A stretch of 64,000 nt of DNA from Rhodobacteraceae bacterium LNNU 3342 (GCA_008711135.1 VUAW01000011.1:48486-112485), one strand, 5' to 3'. Counted from the stretch's first letter, positions 34,227 through 43,619 are shown. The notes: a model not told the origin generated them from the sequence alone. Numbers and translations are program-made.

Positions 34227-34801
34227 GCCGCGTGATCCGCAAGTTCACCACCCGCGTGCCCCACTGGCGCCCCCATGTGACGCCGGTCGATCTTGACACA
34301 GCCAACGACGAACAGCGCGCTGCCCTGTCGGAGACGCCATCGAACACCAAGATATCTGAATACGTGCTGGTGCTGGCGCATGACCCGCAGGCGCTCGCGG
34401 CACGCACGCCGCTTTTCAACGGCATCATGTATGATTCCGGCGGCCTGTCGCGTGAGGAACGGGAACTGGGTGCAGTCGCGGCATCCTTCGTCAACCGGTG
34501 CATCTACTGTGCGGCGGTACATGCCAGCCGCTACAACCAGATCACCAAGGACGAAACGGTGATGCAGAAGGTTTTCTTCGACGGTCCTGCCGCCGACATC
34601 GACCCGCGCGCCAAGGCGATCCTGGGCTTTGGCGCCAAGCTGTCGGACTGCCCGCCTGACATCACCGCGGAGGATATCGAGACCCTGCGCGCACAGGGGT
34701 TGGACGATCAGGAAATCCTTGACCTTACGCTTTCGACGGCGTTGTTCGGCTGGGCGAACCGGCTGATGCATACGCTGGGCGAACCGGTGGACAAAGCCTG
34801 A
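34223..34801 (+). CDS. Alkylhydroperoxidase (AhpD)-like CMD-domain protein (Avi_7169-type)
   Basis: 192 aa. The AhpD redox site is present as NRCIYCAAVHASR (Cys-x2-Cys followed by His, about residues 93-103). The helical CMD fold precedes and follows it. AhpD-type proteins reduce peroxides or disulfides with the CxxC pair. Here it may detoxify a peroxide made by the flavoprotein at 32296-33753. The start at 34223 overlaps the stop of the preceding CMD gene. The TRAP operon begins 54 bases later with its own AGGAGAG ribosome site. Confidence 0.85.
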   Translation: MSRVIRKFTTRVPHWRPHVTPVDLDTANDEQRAALSETPSNTKISEYVLVLAHDPQALAARTPLFNGIMYDSGGLSREERELGAVAASFVNRCIYCAAVHASRYNQITKDETVMQKVFFDGPAADIDPRAKAILGFGAKLSDCPPDITAEDIETLRAQGLDDQEILDLTLSTALFGWANRLMHTLGEPVDKA

Positions 34802-34855
34802 CAACCAGATAAAGCAAGGGGTTCGTCAAGGAACCCGCGCAAACAGGAGAGAGAC

Positions 34856-35833
34856 ATGAAATTCATCGCAACTTCCGCCGTCCTGGCTGCGGCACTGTTT
34901 GCCGCGACCCTTCCTGCCGGGGCGCAGACACTGCGGCTTGCCACTGTCGTCGCGGCACCCCACCCGTGGATCGATGCAGCCGAAGCCTTCAAGGCCGAGG
35001 TCGAGGCCAACACCGACCTGACGGTCGAGATCTTCCCGGGCGGCCAGCTGGGCAACGACCAGACGGTGGTCGACGAAATGCGCATCGGCACCGTGGACGT
35101 GATGATCGGCGGGGTTCAGAACATTTCCCCCTTCGTCAAGAAGTTCGAGTTCTTCAGCTTCAACTACCTGTTCGACGGTATGGACACGTTCCGCGCCGTC
35201 ACCGCGCCCGAGAGTGAGGTTTTCCAGTATTTCAAGGATGAAGTCGCGAATGCGGGCGTTGGCCTGAACCTTCTGGCCTTCACTGGCGGCGGCACGCGCA
35301 ACCTGTCCACCGCCGCAGGCCCCGTTACCAGCCCGGACGATCTGCGGGGCGTGCGGATGCGCGTCACTGGCTCGCAGCTTGATGCCGAGATGTGGCAGGC
35401 GGCAGGGGCGCTTACTACCTCGCTGCCTTGGACCGAGGTCTATACCGGCGTCCAGACTGGTGTCGTAGGCGCGTTCGAAAGCACGATCAGCGGCTATTAT
35501 GGCGGCCGGCTCTATGAGGTTGCCCGCTACCACTCGAAGACCGAACACCAGATCATGATGAGCCATATCTCCATCAGCGAGATCACGTGGGGCCGGCTGT
35601 CGGAAGAAGATCGTGCGGCAATCGAGGCTGCGGCGCAGGTTGCGGCCGCAGTCGGCACCGATATGGGTGAGCAGTACGATGCCGAACTCATCAACCAGCT
35701 GGAGGATCAGGGCGTTACCGTGTCGGAGGTGGACAAGGAGGCGTTCATTGCCGCCGCAATGCCGCTGCACGATGAGTACGCTGAACGTCTCGACATCACC
35801 GACCTGCTAGAGACCGTGCGCGCCCTGCACTGA
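34856..35833 (+). CDS. dctP: TRAP transporter periplasmic solute-binding protein DctP
   Basis: 325 aa. A Sec signal peptide covers about residues 1-23 (KFIATSAVLAAALFAATLPAGAQ). The mature protein starts TLRLATVVAAPHPWIDAAEAF and has ELPGGQLG-like EIFPGGQLGNDQTVVDEMRIGTVD and DLRGVRMRV with the conserved arginine that binds the substrate carboxylate (about residue 165). DctP family members bind organic acids. It is followed by dctQ and dctM after a GC-rich hairpin. Ligand unknown; the linked flavoprotein and CMD proteins would act on it. Confidence 0.93.
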   Translation: MKFIATSAVLAAALFAATLPAGAQTLRLATVVAAPHPWIDAAEAFKAEVEANTDLTVEIFPGGQLGNDQTVVDEMRIGTVDVMIGGVQNISPFVKKFEFFSFNYLFDGMDTFRAVTAPESEVFQYFKDEVANAGVGLNLLAFTGGGTRNLSTAAGPVTSPDDLRGVRMRVTGSQLDAEMWQAAGALTTSLPWTEVYTGVQTGVVGAFESTISGYYGGRLYEVARYHSKTEHQIMMSHISISEITWGRLSEEDRAAIEAAAQVAAAVGTDMGEQYDAELINQLEDQGVTVSEVDKEAFIAAAMPLHDEYAERLDITDLLETVRALH

Positions 35834-35848
35834 CGCTTCACTGCCGGC

Positions 35849-35866
35849 GCGGGGGCGCGCCCCCGC
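35849..35866 (+). promoter_or_regulatory. Intercistronic hairpin between dctP and dctQ
   Basis: GCGGGGGCGCGCCCCCGC is a perfect 18-base palindrome 15 bases after the dctP stop. There is no T run, so it is not a classical terminator. GC-rich stems at this place in binding-protein operons usually protect the upstream mRNA and reduce expression of the membrane subunits. GTCAAGGAGGGC follows as the dctQ ribosome binding site. Confidence 0.6.
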
Positions 35867-35889
35867 CGCCCCTTGTCAAGGAGGGCACC

Positions 35890-36390
35890 ATGCACAGCCT
35901 GAACACGCTGATCGAGCGGGTCTTCATGTTTGTCGCCAGCAGCCTTTTTGCGGTGTTCATCGCGACGATCTTCTACCAGGTCATGGCACGGAACTACCTG
36001 AAGATATCGGTCGGATGGACAGACGAGGTGGCGCTGTTCTGCTTTGTATGGTCTGTTTTTCTTGGTGCTGCCGTCGCGCTGCGGCGAAGGGCACATTACA
36101 TCGTGGAGATTCTGCCCGAGCGTATGATCAACGCCAACAATGCGCTGCGGCTGTTCGGCAGCCTGGCCTGCCTGCCGGTGATCTACGTGTTGGTCGTGCA
36201 TGGCAACCTGTTCATGGACATGGGATGGCGCCGGTCCTCGGTCTCTCTGCAGATGCCGCTGGCCTATGTCTTTGCCGCTATCCCGGTGTCGGGTCTGGCG
36301 ATGGCGCTTTTTTCGATAGAAGTACTATGGGACGACGTCCGCCAACTTCGATCCCGGCGGGCCGCCGAACGTCCGCAAGAGGATAACTGA
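35890..36390 (+). CDS. dctQ: TRAP transporter small membrane subunit DctQ
   Basis: 166 aa with four membrane helices (starting FMFVASSLFAVFIATIFYQV, then a segment WTDEVALFCFVWSVFLGAAVAL). The WTDE(V)A...F...VFLGAA...R motif is the DctQ signature. The strongly basic, soluble C-terminal tail RQLRSRRAAERPQEDN faces the cytoplasm. AAGGAGGG lies upstream. dctM begins three bases after its stop. Confidence 0.92.
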   Translation: MHSLNTLIERVFMFVASSLFAVFIATIFYQVMARNYLKISVGWTDEVALFCFVWSVFLGAAVALRRRAHYIVEILPERMINANNALRLFGSLACLPVIYVLVVHGNLFMDMGWRRSSVSLQMPLAYVFAAIPVSGLAMALFSIEVLWDDVRQLRSRRAAERPQEDN

Positions 36391-36393
36391 CCG

Positions 36394-37692
36394 ATGCCCC
36401 CCATCCTGACGCTTATCGCGAGCTTTCTCGTCCTCATCGGCCTGCGCGTTCCCATTGCCTTCGCCATCGGGCTGGCCTCGATCATCACGATCGGCCAGTT
36501 GGGCATTCCGCTGACCTCAGTCGTCAACCAGATGTTCGCGAGCATCAATTCCTTCCCGCTGCTGGCGGTGCCGTTCTTCCTGTTGCTGGGGCGGCTGATG
36601 AACGACGGAGGTATCACTGACCGGCTGCTGAACTTTGCCGATGCCACCGTGGGCCACGTCCGGGGCGGGCTCGGCCACATAAACGTCATGGTCTCGATGA
36701 TGTTCGCGAGCCTGTCGGGATCGGCCGCGGCGGATACGGCCAGCGTGGGGGGCGTCCTTATCCCGGCGATGAAGAAGGCAGGTTATCCTGCGCCCTTCGC
36801 GGTGGCGCTGACGGCGGCCTCCTCGGTTCTGGGGGGGATCATCCCGCCGTCGATCCTTATGGTGATTTACGGCGCGTTCGGCAACATCTCGGTGGGCGCG
36901 TTGTTTCTGGGAGGCATCATGCCCGGGATCCTCGTGGGGCTGTCGCAGATGGGTTATACCTACGTCGTCGCCCGCAAATTCGACATCCGTCCGCAGGAGC
37001 GGGCGAGCTTCCGCCGGGTTATCACTACGGGAATGCATGCTTCACCACCAATGATCCTGCCGATCGTCATCCTGGGGGGCATCACGCTGGGTGTCTTCAC
37101 CGCGACCGAGGCGGCGGCCATTGCCGTGGTCGTAGGACTGTTGCTGGCCATGGGGTTCTATCGGGCGATCCGGGTGCGGGACCTGCCAGGGATCTTCTCG
37201 GACACGGTCATCGCCTATTCGCTGCCGATGTTCGCAGTCGCGGCGGCGGGGATAATGGGATGGCTGATTTCCTACCTCGGCATCGCCCGGGAGGTGGCGG
37301 AGTTCATCCTTTCGGTGACGGACACGCGGATTGGGCTGATGCTGATGATCATGGCGTTCATGCTGATCATCGGTACGGTGCTGAGCCCGGTGACAGCGGT
37401 CATCATCTTCCTGCCCATCATCCAGAGTATCGGCAACATCGGCGGAATCGATCAGGTGCATCTGGGGCTGATCGTCGTGCTCTCATTGACGCTGGGCCTC
37501 ATTACCCCGCCCTATGGTATCTGTCTGCTGATCGCGACGCAGATCGGCGGCGTTTCCACCCCCCGCGCTTTCGTGGCGATCATGCCGCTGATCGGGTTGG
37601 TCATGGCGATTATCGTCGCGGGTATCTTCATCCCGGGCCTGTTCATGTGGCTGCCCTGGATGTTCCTGCCAGACGCCTTCCCGATGCGGTGA
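36394..37692 (+). CDS. dctM: TRAP transporter large membrane subunit DctM
   Basis: 432 aa with about 12 membrane segments. Signature blocks are FFLLLGRLMNDGGITDRLLNFA, GGLGHINVMVSMMFASLSGSAAADTASVG (residues about 92-120) and LGGIIPPSILMVIYG. The C-terminal half shows LGLITPPYGICLLIA, which pairs with the first PPS motif in the transport path. It completes the dctPQM operon. The C-terminal residues end in WMFLPDAFPMR. No terminator hairpin was recognised directly after it. Confidence 0.93.
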   Translation: MPPILTLIASFLVLIGLRVPIAFAIGLASIITIGQLGIPLTSVVNQMFASINSFPLLAVPFFLLLGRLMNDGGITDRLLNFADATVGHVRGGLGHINVMVSMMFASLSGSAAADTASVGGVLIPAMKKAGYPAPFAVALTAASSVLGGIIPPSILMVIYGAFGNISVGALFLGGIMPGILVGLSQMGYTYVVARKFDIRPQERASFRRVITTGMHASPPMILPIVILGGITLGVFTATEAAAIAVVVGLLLAMGFYRAIRVRDLPGIFSDTVIAYSLPMFAVAAAGIMGWLISYLGIAREVAEFILSVTDTRIGLMLMIMAFMLIIGTVLSPVTAVIIFLPIIQSIGNIGGIDQVHLGLIVVLSLTLGLITPPYGICLLIATQIGGVSTPRAFVAIMPLIGLVMAIIVAGIFIPGLFMWLPWMFLPDAFPMR

Positions 37693-38640
37693 CGACACTG
37701 GCATCTTCGCCTTATGGGCTTTCCGTCCATCAGGTGGGCGTTATTACGCTAATTCAGCATGGGCTGGTGGCCGCTATCACACAAACCAGCCATTTCTCTG
37801 GTTACTGCCCGTAGTGCAAGGACCTCCTTCTGAGGGTGTGATAGAGTGAGGTCTTCTGTCAGGCCTGTTCATGCGGCATTTTCAAGAAGCCGCTCGCCGA
37901 GATAGTGATCAGCGGAGCGAGGCCGCATCTGTATCACGAACTCAAGTGCTCGCAGTTGGCTCACGATATAGCGCGCGCTGTCGCTCGGTCGCCGCAAGGG
38001 AGCTGGATGGTCGCATTCACATGCGCAAGTTCATGCTTCGCAAACACGGGTTAGTCCTCATAGGCCTTGATCTGCCCAAGGATTCTAGTGCGTTTTTGCG
38101 TCAGGGTTCGAATGATCATGGGTCTCTTCATGCATCTGTTGCACTCGACCCCGCCGCGGCGGTCCATCCGGCAATTTGGCGCAACTGCCACCTGTGATCG
38201 AGCTGCTCAAGGAGAGATCTTTACAGCCTCGGGCCGGATCATGATCGAGAATTGGCGCCGACACTACACCACCCGGCACCGCCATCGTTGGGCTATCGCC
38301 TGCCGGCTCCCGAGGTCGTGGGTCAAGACACCATAAGGCCCCTGAACGAACGTGGCACGCTCGCGAACTTGGGGAGGCCCGCGCTGCATTTGCCGGAACC
38401 TTCTGGCAATAGGCGCGTCGGGAGATATGTTCCTGCTTAAGGATACGCTCATTGCAGTGCACGCTTATGGTGCCCTCGCCCCTGACGGGTACCCTGAGCT
38501 GATGCAGATCATGCATCGGGAGCGAGGACCAAATGACGTAAGCCATATGCACCGCTGCGACCCACCGTTTCGTGATCAACAACCGCATGGTCCCGGTGTG
38601 ACTGATGACTGTCATGAGACTGAACGATAAGGAGCGATGA
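37693..38640. other. Gene-poor, apparently decayed region
   Basis: About 950 bases without a supportable gene. Short minus-strand stretches such as FVIQMRPRSADHYLGERLLENAA (around 37870-37950) look protein-like but break frame within 30 codons on either side. Two plus-strand open frames in the interval have no family character. AAGGAGCG lies just before the gene at 38641. Confidence 0.4.
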
Positions 38641-39648
38641 ATGAAGGTAATGGCGCTGCAATCGCCTGGCGGACTTGACCGCTTGGTTCTGGAAGAGCGG
38701 CCGGACCCCGGAGAGCCCGGCCCGGGAGAGATCCGGGTCGCGCTGCACGGCAGTTCGCTGAACTTCCATGACCTGGGAGTCGCCACGGGCCGGATGCCGA
38801 CCGAGAATGGCCGCATTCCGCTCGCCGACGGAGCAGGGTTGGTCGAAAGCGTTGGGGCCGGCGTGGACGAGTTTGCACCGGGCGACATGGTGGTGTCGTG
38901 CTTCTTTCCAGACTGGCAGGACGGCGCGCCACGCGTGGGCGACTTCAGCCGCACCCCGGGGGACGGCATTGATGGGTTCGCACAAGAGCATGTGGTACTT
39001 CCTGCCACTGCTTTCACTCATGCGCCCGCGGGCTACGACGCAGTCGAGGCGGCGACGATCACAACAGCAGGCCTGACGGCATGGCGGGCGCTTGTCGCCG
39101 ATGGCGGGCTGAAGCCCGGGGACACGGTGCTGCTGCTCGGCACCGGCGGCGTCTCGATCTGGGGGCTCCAGATCGCGAAGCTGATGGGCGCCAACGTGGC
39201 AATCACCTCCTCCTCCGGGGAAAAGCTCGAGCGCGCGCGCGACCTCGGTGCCGACTTTCTCGTCAACTATCGCGAGCAGCAGGACTGGGGCCGCGTCGTC
39301 CGGAACTGGACAAGCGGGCGCGGTGTGGACCACGTGGTTGAGGTCGGCGGTCCCGGCACCTTGGCGCAGTCAATCGAGGCTGTGCGCGTGGGGGGGCATA
39401 TCTCGCTGATAGGTGTACTGACTGGTGGCGCGGGCCAGGTGCCGACCGCTGCCCTCATGGCCAAGCAGGCGCGGCTCCAGGGCCTGATCGTTGGCAGCCG
39501 GCGCCAGCAGCAGGACTTCGTCCGTGCGCTCGACGGGGGCACGATCCGTCCGATCGTGGACCGTCGCTTTCCGCTCGAAAAGCTTGCCGATGCATTCCGC
39601 TTCGAGATAAGTGGCGGGCACTTCGGGAAGATTGGAATGGAGTGGTAG
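38641..39648 (+). CDS. Zinc-independent NAD(P)-dependent alcohol dehydrogenase/quinone reductase (MDR family)
   Basis: 335 aa medium-chain dehydrogenase. The N-terminal GroES-like domain reads VALHGSSLNFHDLGVATGRMP. The NAD(P)-binding fold is AALVADGGLKPGDTVLLLGTGGVSIWGLQIAKLMGA (GTGGVS, about residues 165-171). The catalytic and structural zinc cysteines of classical alcohol dehydrogenase are missing, so it belongs to the quinone-oxidoreductase-like branch. A lone intact gene; the next frame, starting three bases after its stop, is a degraded SDR. Role unknown. Confidence 0.87.
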   Translation: MKVMALQSPGGLDRLVLEERPDPGEPGPGEIRVALHGSSLNFHDLGVATGRMPTENGRIPLADGAGLVESVGAGVDEFAPGDMVVSCFFPDWQDGAPRVGDFSRTPGDGIDGFAQEHVVLPATAFTHAPAGYDAVEAATITTAGLTAWRALVADGGLKPGDTVLLLGTGGVSIWGLQIAKLMGANVAITSSSGEKLERARDLGADFLVNYREQQDWGRVVRNWTSGRGVDHVVEVGGPGTLAQSIEAVRVGGHISLIGVLTGGAGQVPTAALMAKQARLQGLIVGSRRQQQDFVRALDGGTIRPIVDRRFPLEKLADAFRFEISGGHFGKIGMEW

Positions 39649-39650
39649 CC

Positions 39651-39920
39651 ATGGCAGCGGGAACCGCGCTGGTTGCGGCACGGCTGGGATCATCGGAGAC
39701 GGGGTGATGCGCGCACTGAGCGGCAATTGGTGGAAGATACTGGGCCCGTCACGCAAACGGCTGAACGGGCGCCTCCATTCAAGCCGACCTGACGGATCCG
39801 GATGCAACAGCAACTGCGGCGCGCGAAGCGGCGGAGACGATGCACTGCTCGGCAATGCACTCGACGGGTTCGAGGCGGCGGTGCCCCACTTCAGCACGCT
39901 GGGGAGACAGAACATGCGCT
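39651..39920 (+). pseudogene. Degraded short-chain dehydrogenase fragment
   Basis: An ATG three bases after the MDR stop begins GTALV, and, after a phase change, IIGDGVMRALSGNWWKILGPSR and then QADLTDPDATATAAREAAE. These read as the TG-x3-GIG strand, the second strand and the D-V/L-T-D position of an SDR N-terminus, in at least two frames. Catalytic residues are not reached. Probably a co-transcribed SDR that has been frameshifted and truncated. Recognition rests on pattern only. Confidence 0.45.
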
Positions 39921-40362
39921 GTCTCTCATGTTCCTCTGGATCTAAATCTCGACGCCGAATTTTCAAACTCACTGGGTTGTCGGCAAAGCCGGATCATCCC
40001 GTAACAGGGCCGTTGAGGACTCCAGCGAATGTGGCGACGGGGCGGTCGAGATTGAGCGGTTCTCGAAACGCGCAGGCGCCACAGCTTGCCTTGCGCAACA
40101 GGTGAGCAACAGGCACGTGATCTTCGATCCGGAACCCGTAGAAAAGGCTCTCCTAAGTCTCCAACCGTCCCTGAGTCGCCCGACTCCCTCCCAAGAAGAA
40201 CAAGTAAATCGGGCAATCGGTCCCCGTTCAGGCCCTGAGTTTTTCGGTTGTTGCTGGAAATCGGTCTAGAACATGCTCCGCACGGGCCAGTTCAGGACGC
40301 ACAACAACCGGTTTCAGAACTTCCGCCAGCTTGCAGACTGAGGCAGGGACACTGCAGGTCCG
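39921..40362. other. Intergenic remnant, nothing recognised
   Basis: About 440 bases downstream of the SDR fossil and downstream of the convergent ATP-grasp gene. No open frame with family character, no repeat and no clear terminator was seen. Confidence 0.35.
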
Positions 40363-41217
40363 CTATGCTTGCCGCAGCTTGCGCGACCCGATGGCATGTT
40401 TTGGCGCGGCCTGTAGGTGATCGACCACGTGACCGGCTACGGATTTGGCGGCCCCGTCGATGCCTTGAAAACTGGGGAAGGCGTTGACATCAACGATGCT
40501 TGCAGAGCCGTCATCGTGTTCGATGAAGTCGACGCCGTAGATGCTCAGGCCGGTCGCGCTTCCCACATGCAGCGCAAGTGCCTCCAACATGGGGCTGGGG
40601 CGGAATGGCAGCTTATGCGGTACGTCCAGCCGCGGCCAGGGCTTCAAAAGCCCCCAGACCGACCTGCCGACGACATAGACCTTGCGATCCCACCCATCGC
40701 CTGCGACGTGATCCTGCACAAGAAAGGGACCCGTCAGAAGCGGCAGCTCCGGAACCTTGCCGGGCCCAAGGAATGCGGTGCCAGCGCCGCGCCCGCGACT
40801 GGCGTCGCGTTGCTTCAACACCACGTGCGCCTTTTCCCCGAAGGCGGAGGCCGCCTTCCAGTCTTCGGCAAGCCGCGCCCGTGGCACCGGAAGCCCGGCT
40901 TGCACCAGCCGCTCGTGCAGAGCCCACCGATCAAGGGCAACGCGTACACCTTCAACCGGATTGATGCAGCGGCGGCCCCGGCTCTCGTACGCCGCGAGGG
41001 CGTGGAGCGACGCGGGGCGCAGGCCCCGGTGCACGATCATGGCTGCCTCATCAAGCCAGGGTGGCATGGTGTCCTTGTGCTCGTGAGGGAGGTGCAGGTG
41101 CACGGAAAACCCGCGCTGCCGGAGGTCGTGCATGACAGCGGGAAAAATCGTTTCGGCCCGCGGTGGCTTGCCGAGAACAAAAGCGATGCAAGGTGCCGGG
41201 CGTTCTTGCTTCATCAT
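40363..41217 (-). CDS. RimK-like ATP-grasp ligase
   Basis: 284 aa. The ATP-grasp core runs from about residue 85: RWALHERLVQAGLPVPRARL, the P-loop-like lid VVLKQRDASRGRGAGTAFLG (about 132-151), GPFLVQDHVAGDGWDRKVYVVG (about 163-184), and the metal site YGVDFI...IVDVNAFPSFQG with Asp and Asn (about 238-259). The DVNxFPS end is typical of RimK and inositol-kinase-like members. The enzyme would join a carboxylate to an amine or phosphorylate a small molecule. It is the last gene of the glycosyltransferase/exporter operon, 119 bases after the kinase gene. Tailoring of the exported glycoconjugate, for example addition of an amino acid, is a reasonable inference. Confidence 0.82.
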   Translation of the reverse strand: MMKQERPAPCIAFVLGKPPRAETIFPAVMHDLRQRGFSVHLHLPHEHKDTMPPWLDEAAMIVHRGLRPASLHALAAYESRGRRCINPVEGVRVALDRWALHERLVQAGLPVPRARLAEDWKAASAFGEKAHVVLKQRDASRGRGAGTAFLGPGKVPELPLLTGPFLVQDHVAGDGWDRKVYVVGRSVWGLLKPWPRLDVPHKLPFRPSPMLEALALHVGSATGLSIYGVDFIEHDDGSASIVDVNAFPSFQGIDGAAKSVAGHVVDHLQAAPKHAIGSRKLRQA

Positions 41218-41336
41218 TGACCGTCCGTGTTCAGCATCCGATCACGCCTTTGGGCAGAGGATGAGTTGAGTTCTTGTATCGGGCCACGGCTGCTCCCGAC
41301 TGCGGTCACGGCAGCACTTTTGCCTCCCGCCCATGT

Positions 41337-43619
41337 TCAGGTGCCCGTGCCAAGGCAGGTCGCATGGCGTTCTGCGCCGGGAGCAAGTGCTGACAGCGAC
41401 AGGGCGAGCAGACGGTCTGTCGTGTGCGCCCGCCCCGTGATCGCCATGCTGAGGTAAACGTGTCTTGCAAGCGAAACCGCTCGCCAAGTCTCGATCCTTC
41501 CGGTGTCTGGCGGATAGGCTGCCGCAGCCCTGTAGCCGTCCACGAAGGCTTCTCCCTGCGGCCGCAACGCCTCTGGTGCCCCATAAAGACGCAGGCCCAG
41601 TTCATCGAGATGCGCAAGAAAGTTGCCGAGGTCGAGGGCGGGATCGCCAGCCGCATACAGGTCAAGGTCGAGCAGCCATACACGATCTTTGTCGACGATC
41701 ACCTGGTCAAAGTAAAAGTCGCGATGGATGCCGGCAGTATCGCCCGCAGGCAACGCCTTGAGCTTCTGGGTGGCGAAATTGCAAAGGGTTCTGCATTCCG
41801 CTGCAAGATCCGGACGGTGGAGTGCCGCACGGTCGAGCGCCTGGCCAAGCACGTTCAGCTCGTCATCCACCCTCCACTCACGCCAGGGCGCGATCGGCGT
41901 GCCATGCAGCCGGGCGAGCGCCGTGCCGACAAGGCGGAGTGGGCCAGTCGCGCCGCCGGGCACCAGCAGTGCGCCAAGCGGGACACCAGGCACCCGTTCC
42001 TGCAGCCACAGGCCAAGATCCTCCACCGCGCCATGCACCGCAGGAACGCCAACGCCGTCGCCACCATCCAGCCCCAGATCGCGCAGTTCGACGTGGAGGC
42101 TCGGCGTTCGCCGGTCGAGCCCCTTCGCCCGCAGCTTGCCGGTGAGCCGCTGCCGACGAAGCTTTCCGTCTTCTCGTAAGACCAGATCATAGGCGACAAG
42201 TGCGCGCCGCCCCGGCTTGTGTCGCATGAGGACGGGCTGGGCCAGACGCACGTCCGCCAGATCACGGCCGAGCGCCGTCGCAAGGCGGTACCGCATCCCG
42301 TGCCGGTCGAGAGCGAGGTCAACCTGCGAAGTTTCCGGTTCGCGCGTGTCCGGAATAGGGCCAATCCGCGGAACAGGGTCGTGGCGGCGCTGCCCGGTCT
42401 GCGCAAGCAGCGCTTCCGCACGGGCGAGGAGCGCCTCCGTCCGCGCCGGCCAATTGGGAAGCCGCATTCGGAACCCCTCGCTCGCCAGCATGAGCAAGCC
42501 TCGCGCGTGCTGGAGCTTGACGCCTTCCGGCACGGCACCGGCCACCTTGGCATAGCCCGTGGCCAGAGCACCCCCGATATTTTCGGCAGCTGCGGCGGTA
42601 ATTGTTCCGTCAAGTGCCTGCGCGTCCAGCCGGGCAAGAAAGACGCCAAAATCCACTGCCGGATCGCCACAGGCCGCGTGGTCCCAGTCAACGATGATCG
42701 CGCGCCCGTCGCGCATGACGACCTGATCGGCGCTGAAATCCCCATGCACCAGCGCCCCCTGCCAAGGCGCTGCCAGAAGTGCCTCTGAAACCGCAGCAGC
42801 GAGCCGGTTCGCCGCCTGCGCCAGCGGCGGGTCAAGCGCGATCAGCGCGGCGGTGGCCTCACGCGCGGCTGTCGCTTCGCCTTCGCGCGACAGACGTGCC
42901 GCCGGCATGAATGGCGCTGCGTGAATCCGGGCGAGTGTGGCGCCCGTTTGTTCGAGTTCATCCTGCGTTGGCTGGCCTCCCCTTCCCTCCGGGCAGAGCG
43001 GCATGCCCCCGATCCAGCCGGTCGCCAGCGCGCAGTGGTCGAAATCTGCGCCAAGCAGGGGCGCACCACCGAGCGCGGCGGCGGCGGTCGCCCCGATAAG
43101 TGCCTGGGCAAAATCCGCCCGCCCAGTGATCTTCAGCGCCGCTTGCGGTTCTGCCCCGGAACGAAGCTGTGCAACCAGCCGCCGCCCGGGCTTGTAGCGC
43201 AGGACATGGCAGGTGTCGTCGATGACGCTTCCGCGGGATGCAAGCAGCGGGCGGAGGAAGTCCGGCCGCCGGTCCGGGTCGTAAAAGCGCCGGAGTGCCC
43301 GAAGACCCCGGTCGAGCCGCGCCGGGATCACGACCACCTGCTCGGCGTCGAGGAAGTGCACGTCAGGATCCTCCCGCCATTTCTGCCGGGCGTGGACTTC
43401 AGCATAGCGGGCGGCCGGATAAGCATAGGCTGCAAGGGGGCCAGCCTCTGGATGCAGGTAACCGGCCGCGCAGCTCGTCCGCGGCTTGTAGCGGAGGTAA
43501 GCATGCGCCAGATCGGCAAGCCCCAGTCGCAGCGCAAGCGCATCGGCGTCAAGAAGAAGCGCAAGGCCCGGAAGCCCCGGATCGCGCCCGCAGACAGCCC
43601 AGTCAGCCGGCGACAGCAT
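41337..43619 (-). CDS. Tandem phosphotransferase (two APH/choline-kinase-type domains in one chain)
   Basis: 760 aa from ATG 43619, inside the end of the ABC gene (17-base overlap). Two kinase units are present. The first has VHGDFSADQV (His292, Asp294, Gln299) and IVDWDHAACGDP (Asp311, Asp313). The second has IHRDFYFDQV (His632, Asp634, Gln639) and LLDLDLYAAGDP (Asp651, Asp653). Where APH enzymes carry Asn in HxDxxxxN, both units carry Gln. An N-lobe segment RYKPGRRLVA recurs three times (RYKPRTSCAA near 43, RYKPGRRLVA near 141, RHKPGRRALVA near 440), hinting at a degenerate third lobe at the N-terminus. It probably phosphorylates a sugar or amino-sugar hydroxyl of the product made by the cluster. 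Antibiotic resistance is unlikely from context. Confidence 0.85.
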   Translation of the reverse strand: MLSPADWAVCGRDPGLPGLALLLDADALALRLGLADLAHAYLRYKPRTSCAAGYLHPEAGPLAAYAYPAARYAEVHARQKWREDPDVHFLDAEQVVVIPARLDRGLRALRRFYDPDRRPDFLRPLLASRGSVIDDTCHVLRYKPGRRLVAQLRSGAEPQAALKITGRADFAQALIGATAAAALGGAPLLGADFDHCALATGWIGGMPLCPEGRGGQPTQDELEQTGATLARIHAAPFMPAARLSREGEATAAREATAALIALDPPLAQAANRLAAAVSEALLAAPWQGALVHGDFSADQVVMRDGRAIIVDWDHAACGDPAVDFGVFLARLDAQALDGTITAAAAENIGGALATGYAKVAGAVPEGVKLQHARGLLMLASEGFRMRLPNWPARTEALLARAEALLAQTGQRRHDPVPRIGPIPDTREPETSQVDLALDRHGMRYRLATALGRDLADVRLAQPVLMRHKPGRRALVAYDLVLREDGKLRRQRLTGKLRAKGLDRRTPSLHVELRDLGLDGGDGVGVPAVHGAVEDLGLWLQERVPGVPLGALLVPGGATGPLRLVGTALARLHGTPIAPWREWRVDDELNVLGQALDRAALHRPDLAAECRTLCNFATQKLKALPAGDTAGIHRDFYFDQVIVDKDRVWLLDLDLYAAGDPALDLGNFLAHLDELGLRLYGAPEALRPQGEAFVDGYRAAAAYPPDTGRIETWRAVSLARHVYLSMAITGRAHTTDRLLALSLSALAPGAERHATCLGTGT

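Noticed and set aside
41337..43619. An aminoglycoside-resistance kinase
   Set aside because: The fold is APH-like, but the double length, the altered catalytic-loop residue and the glycosyltransferase/exporter operon point to biosynthesis.
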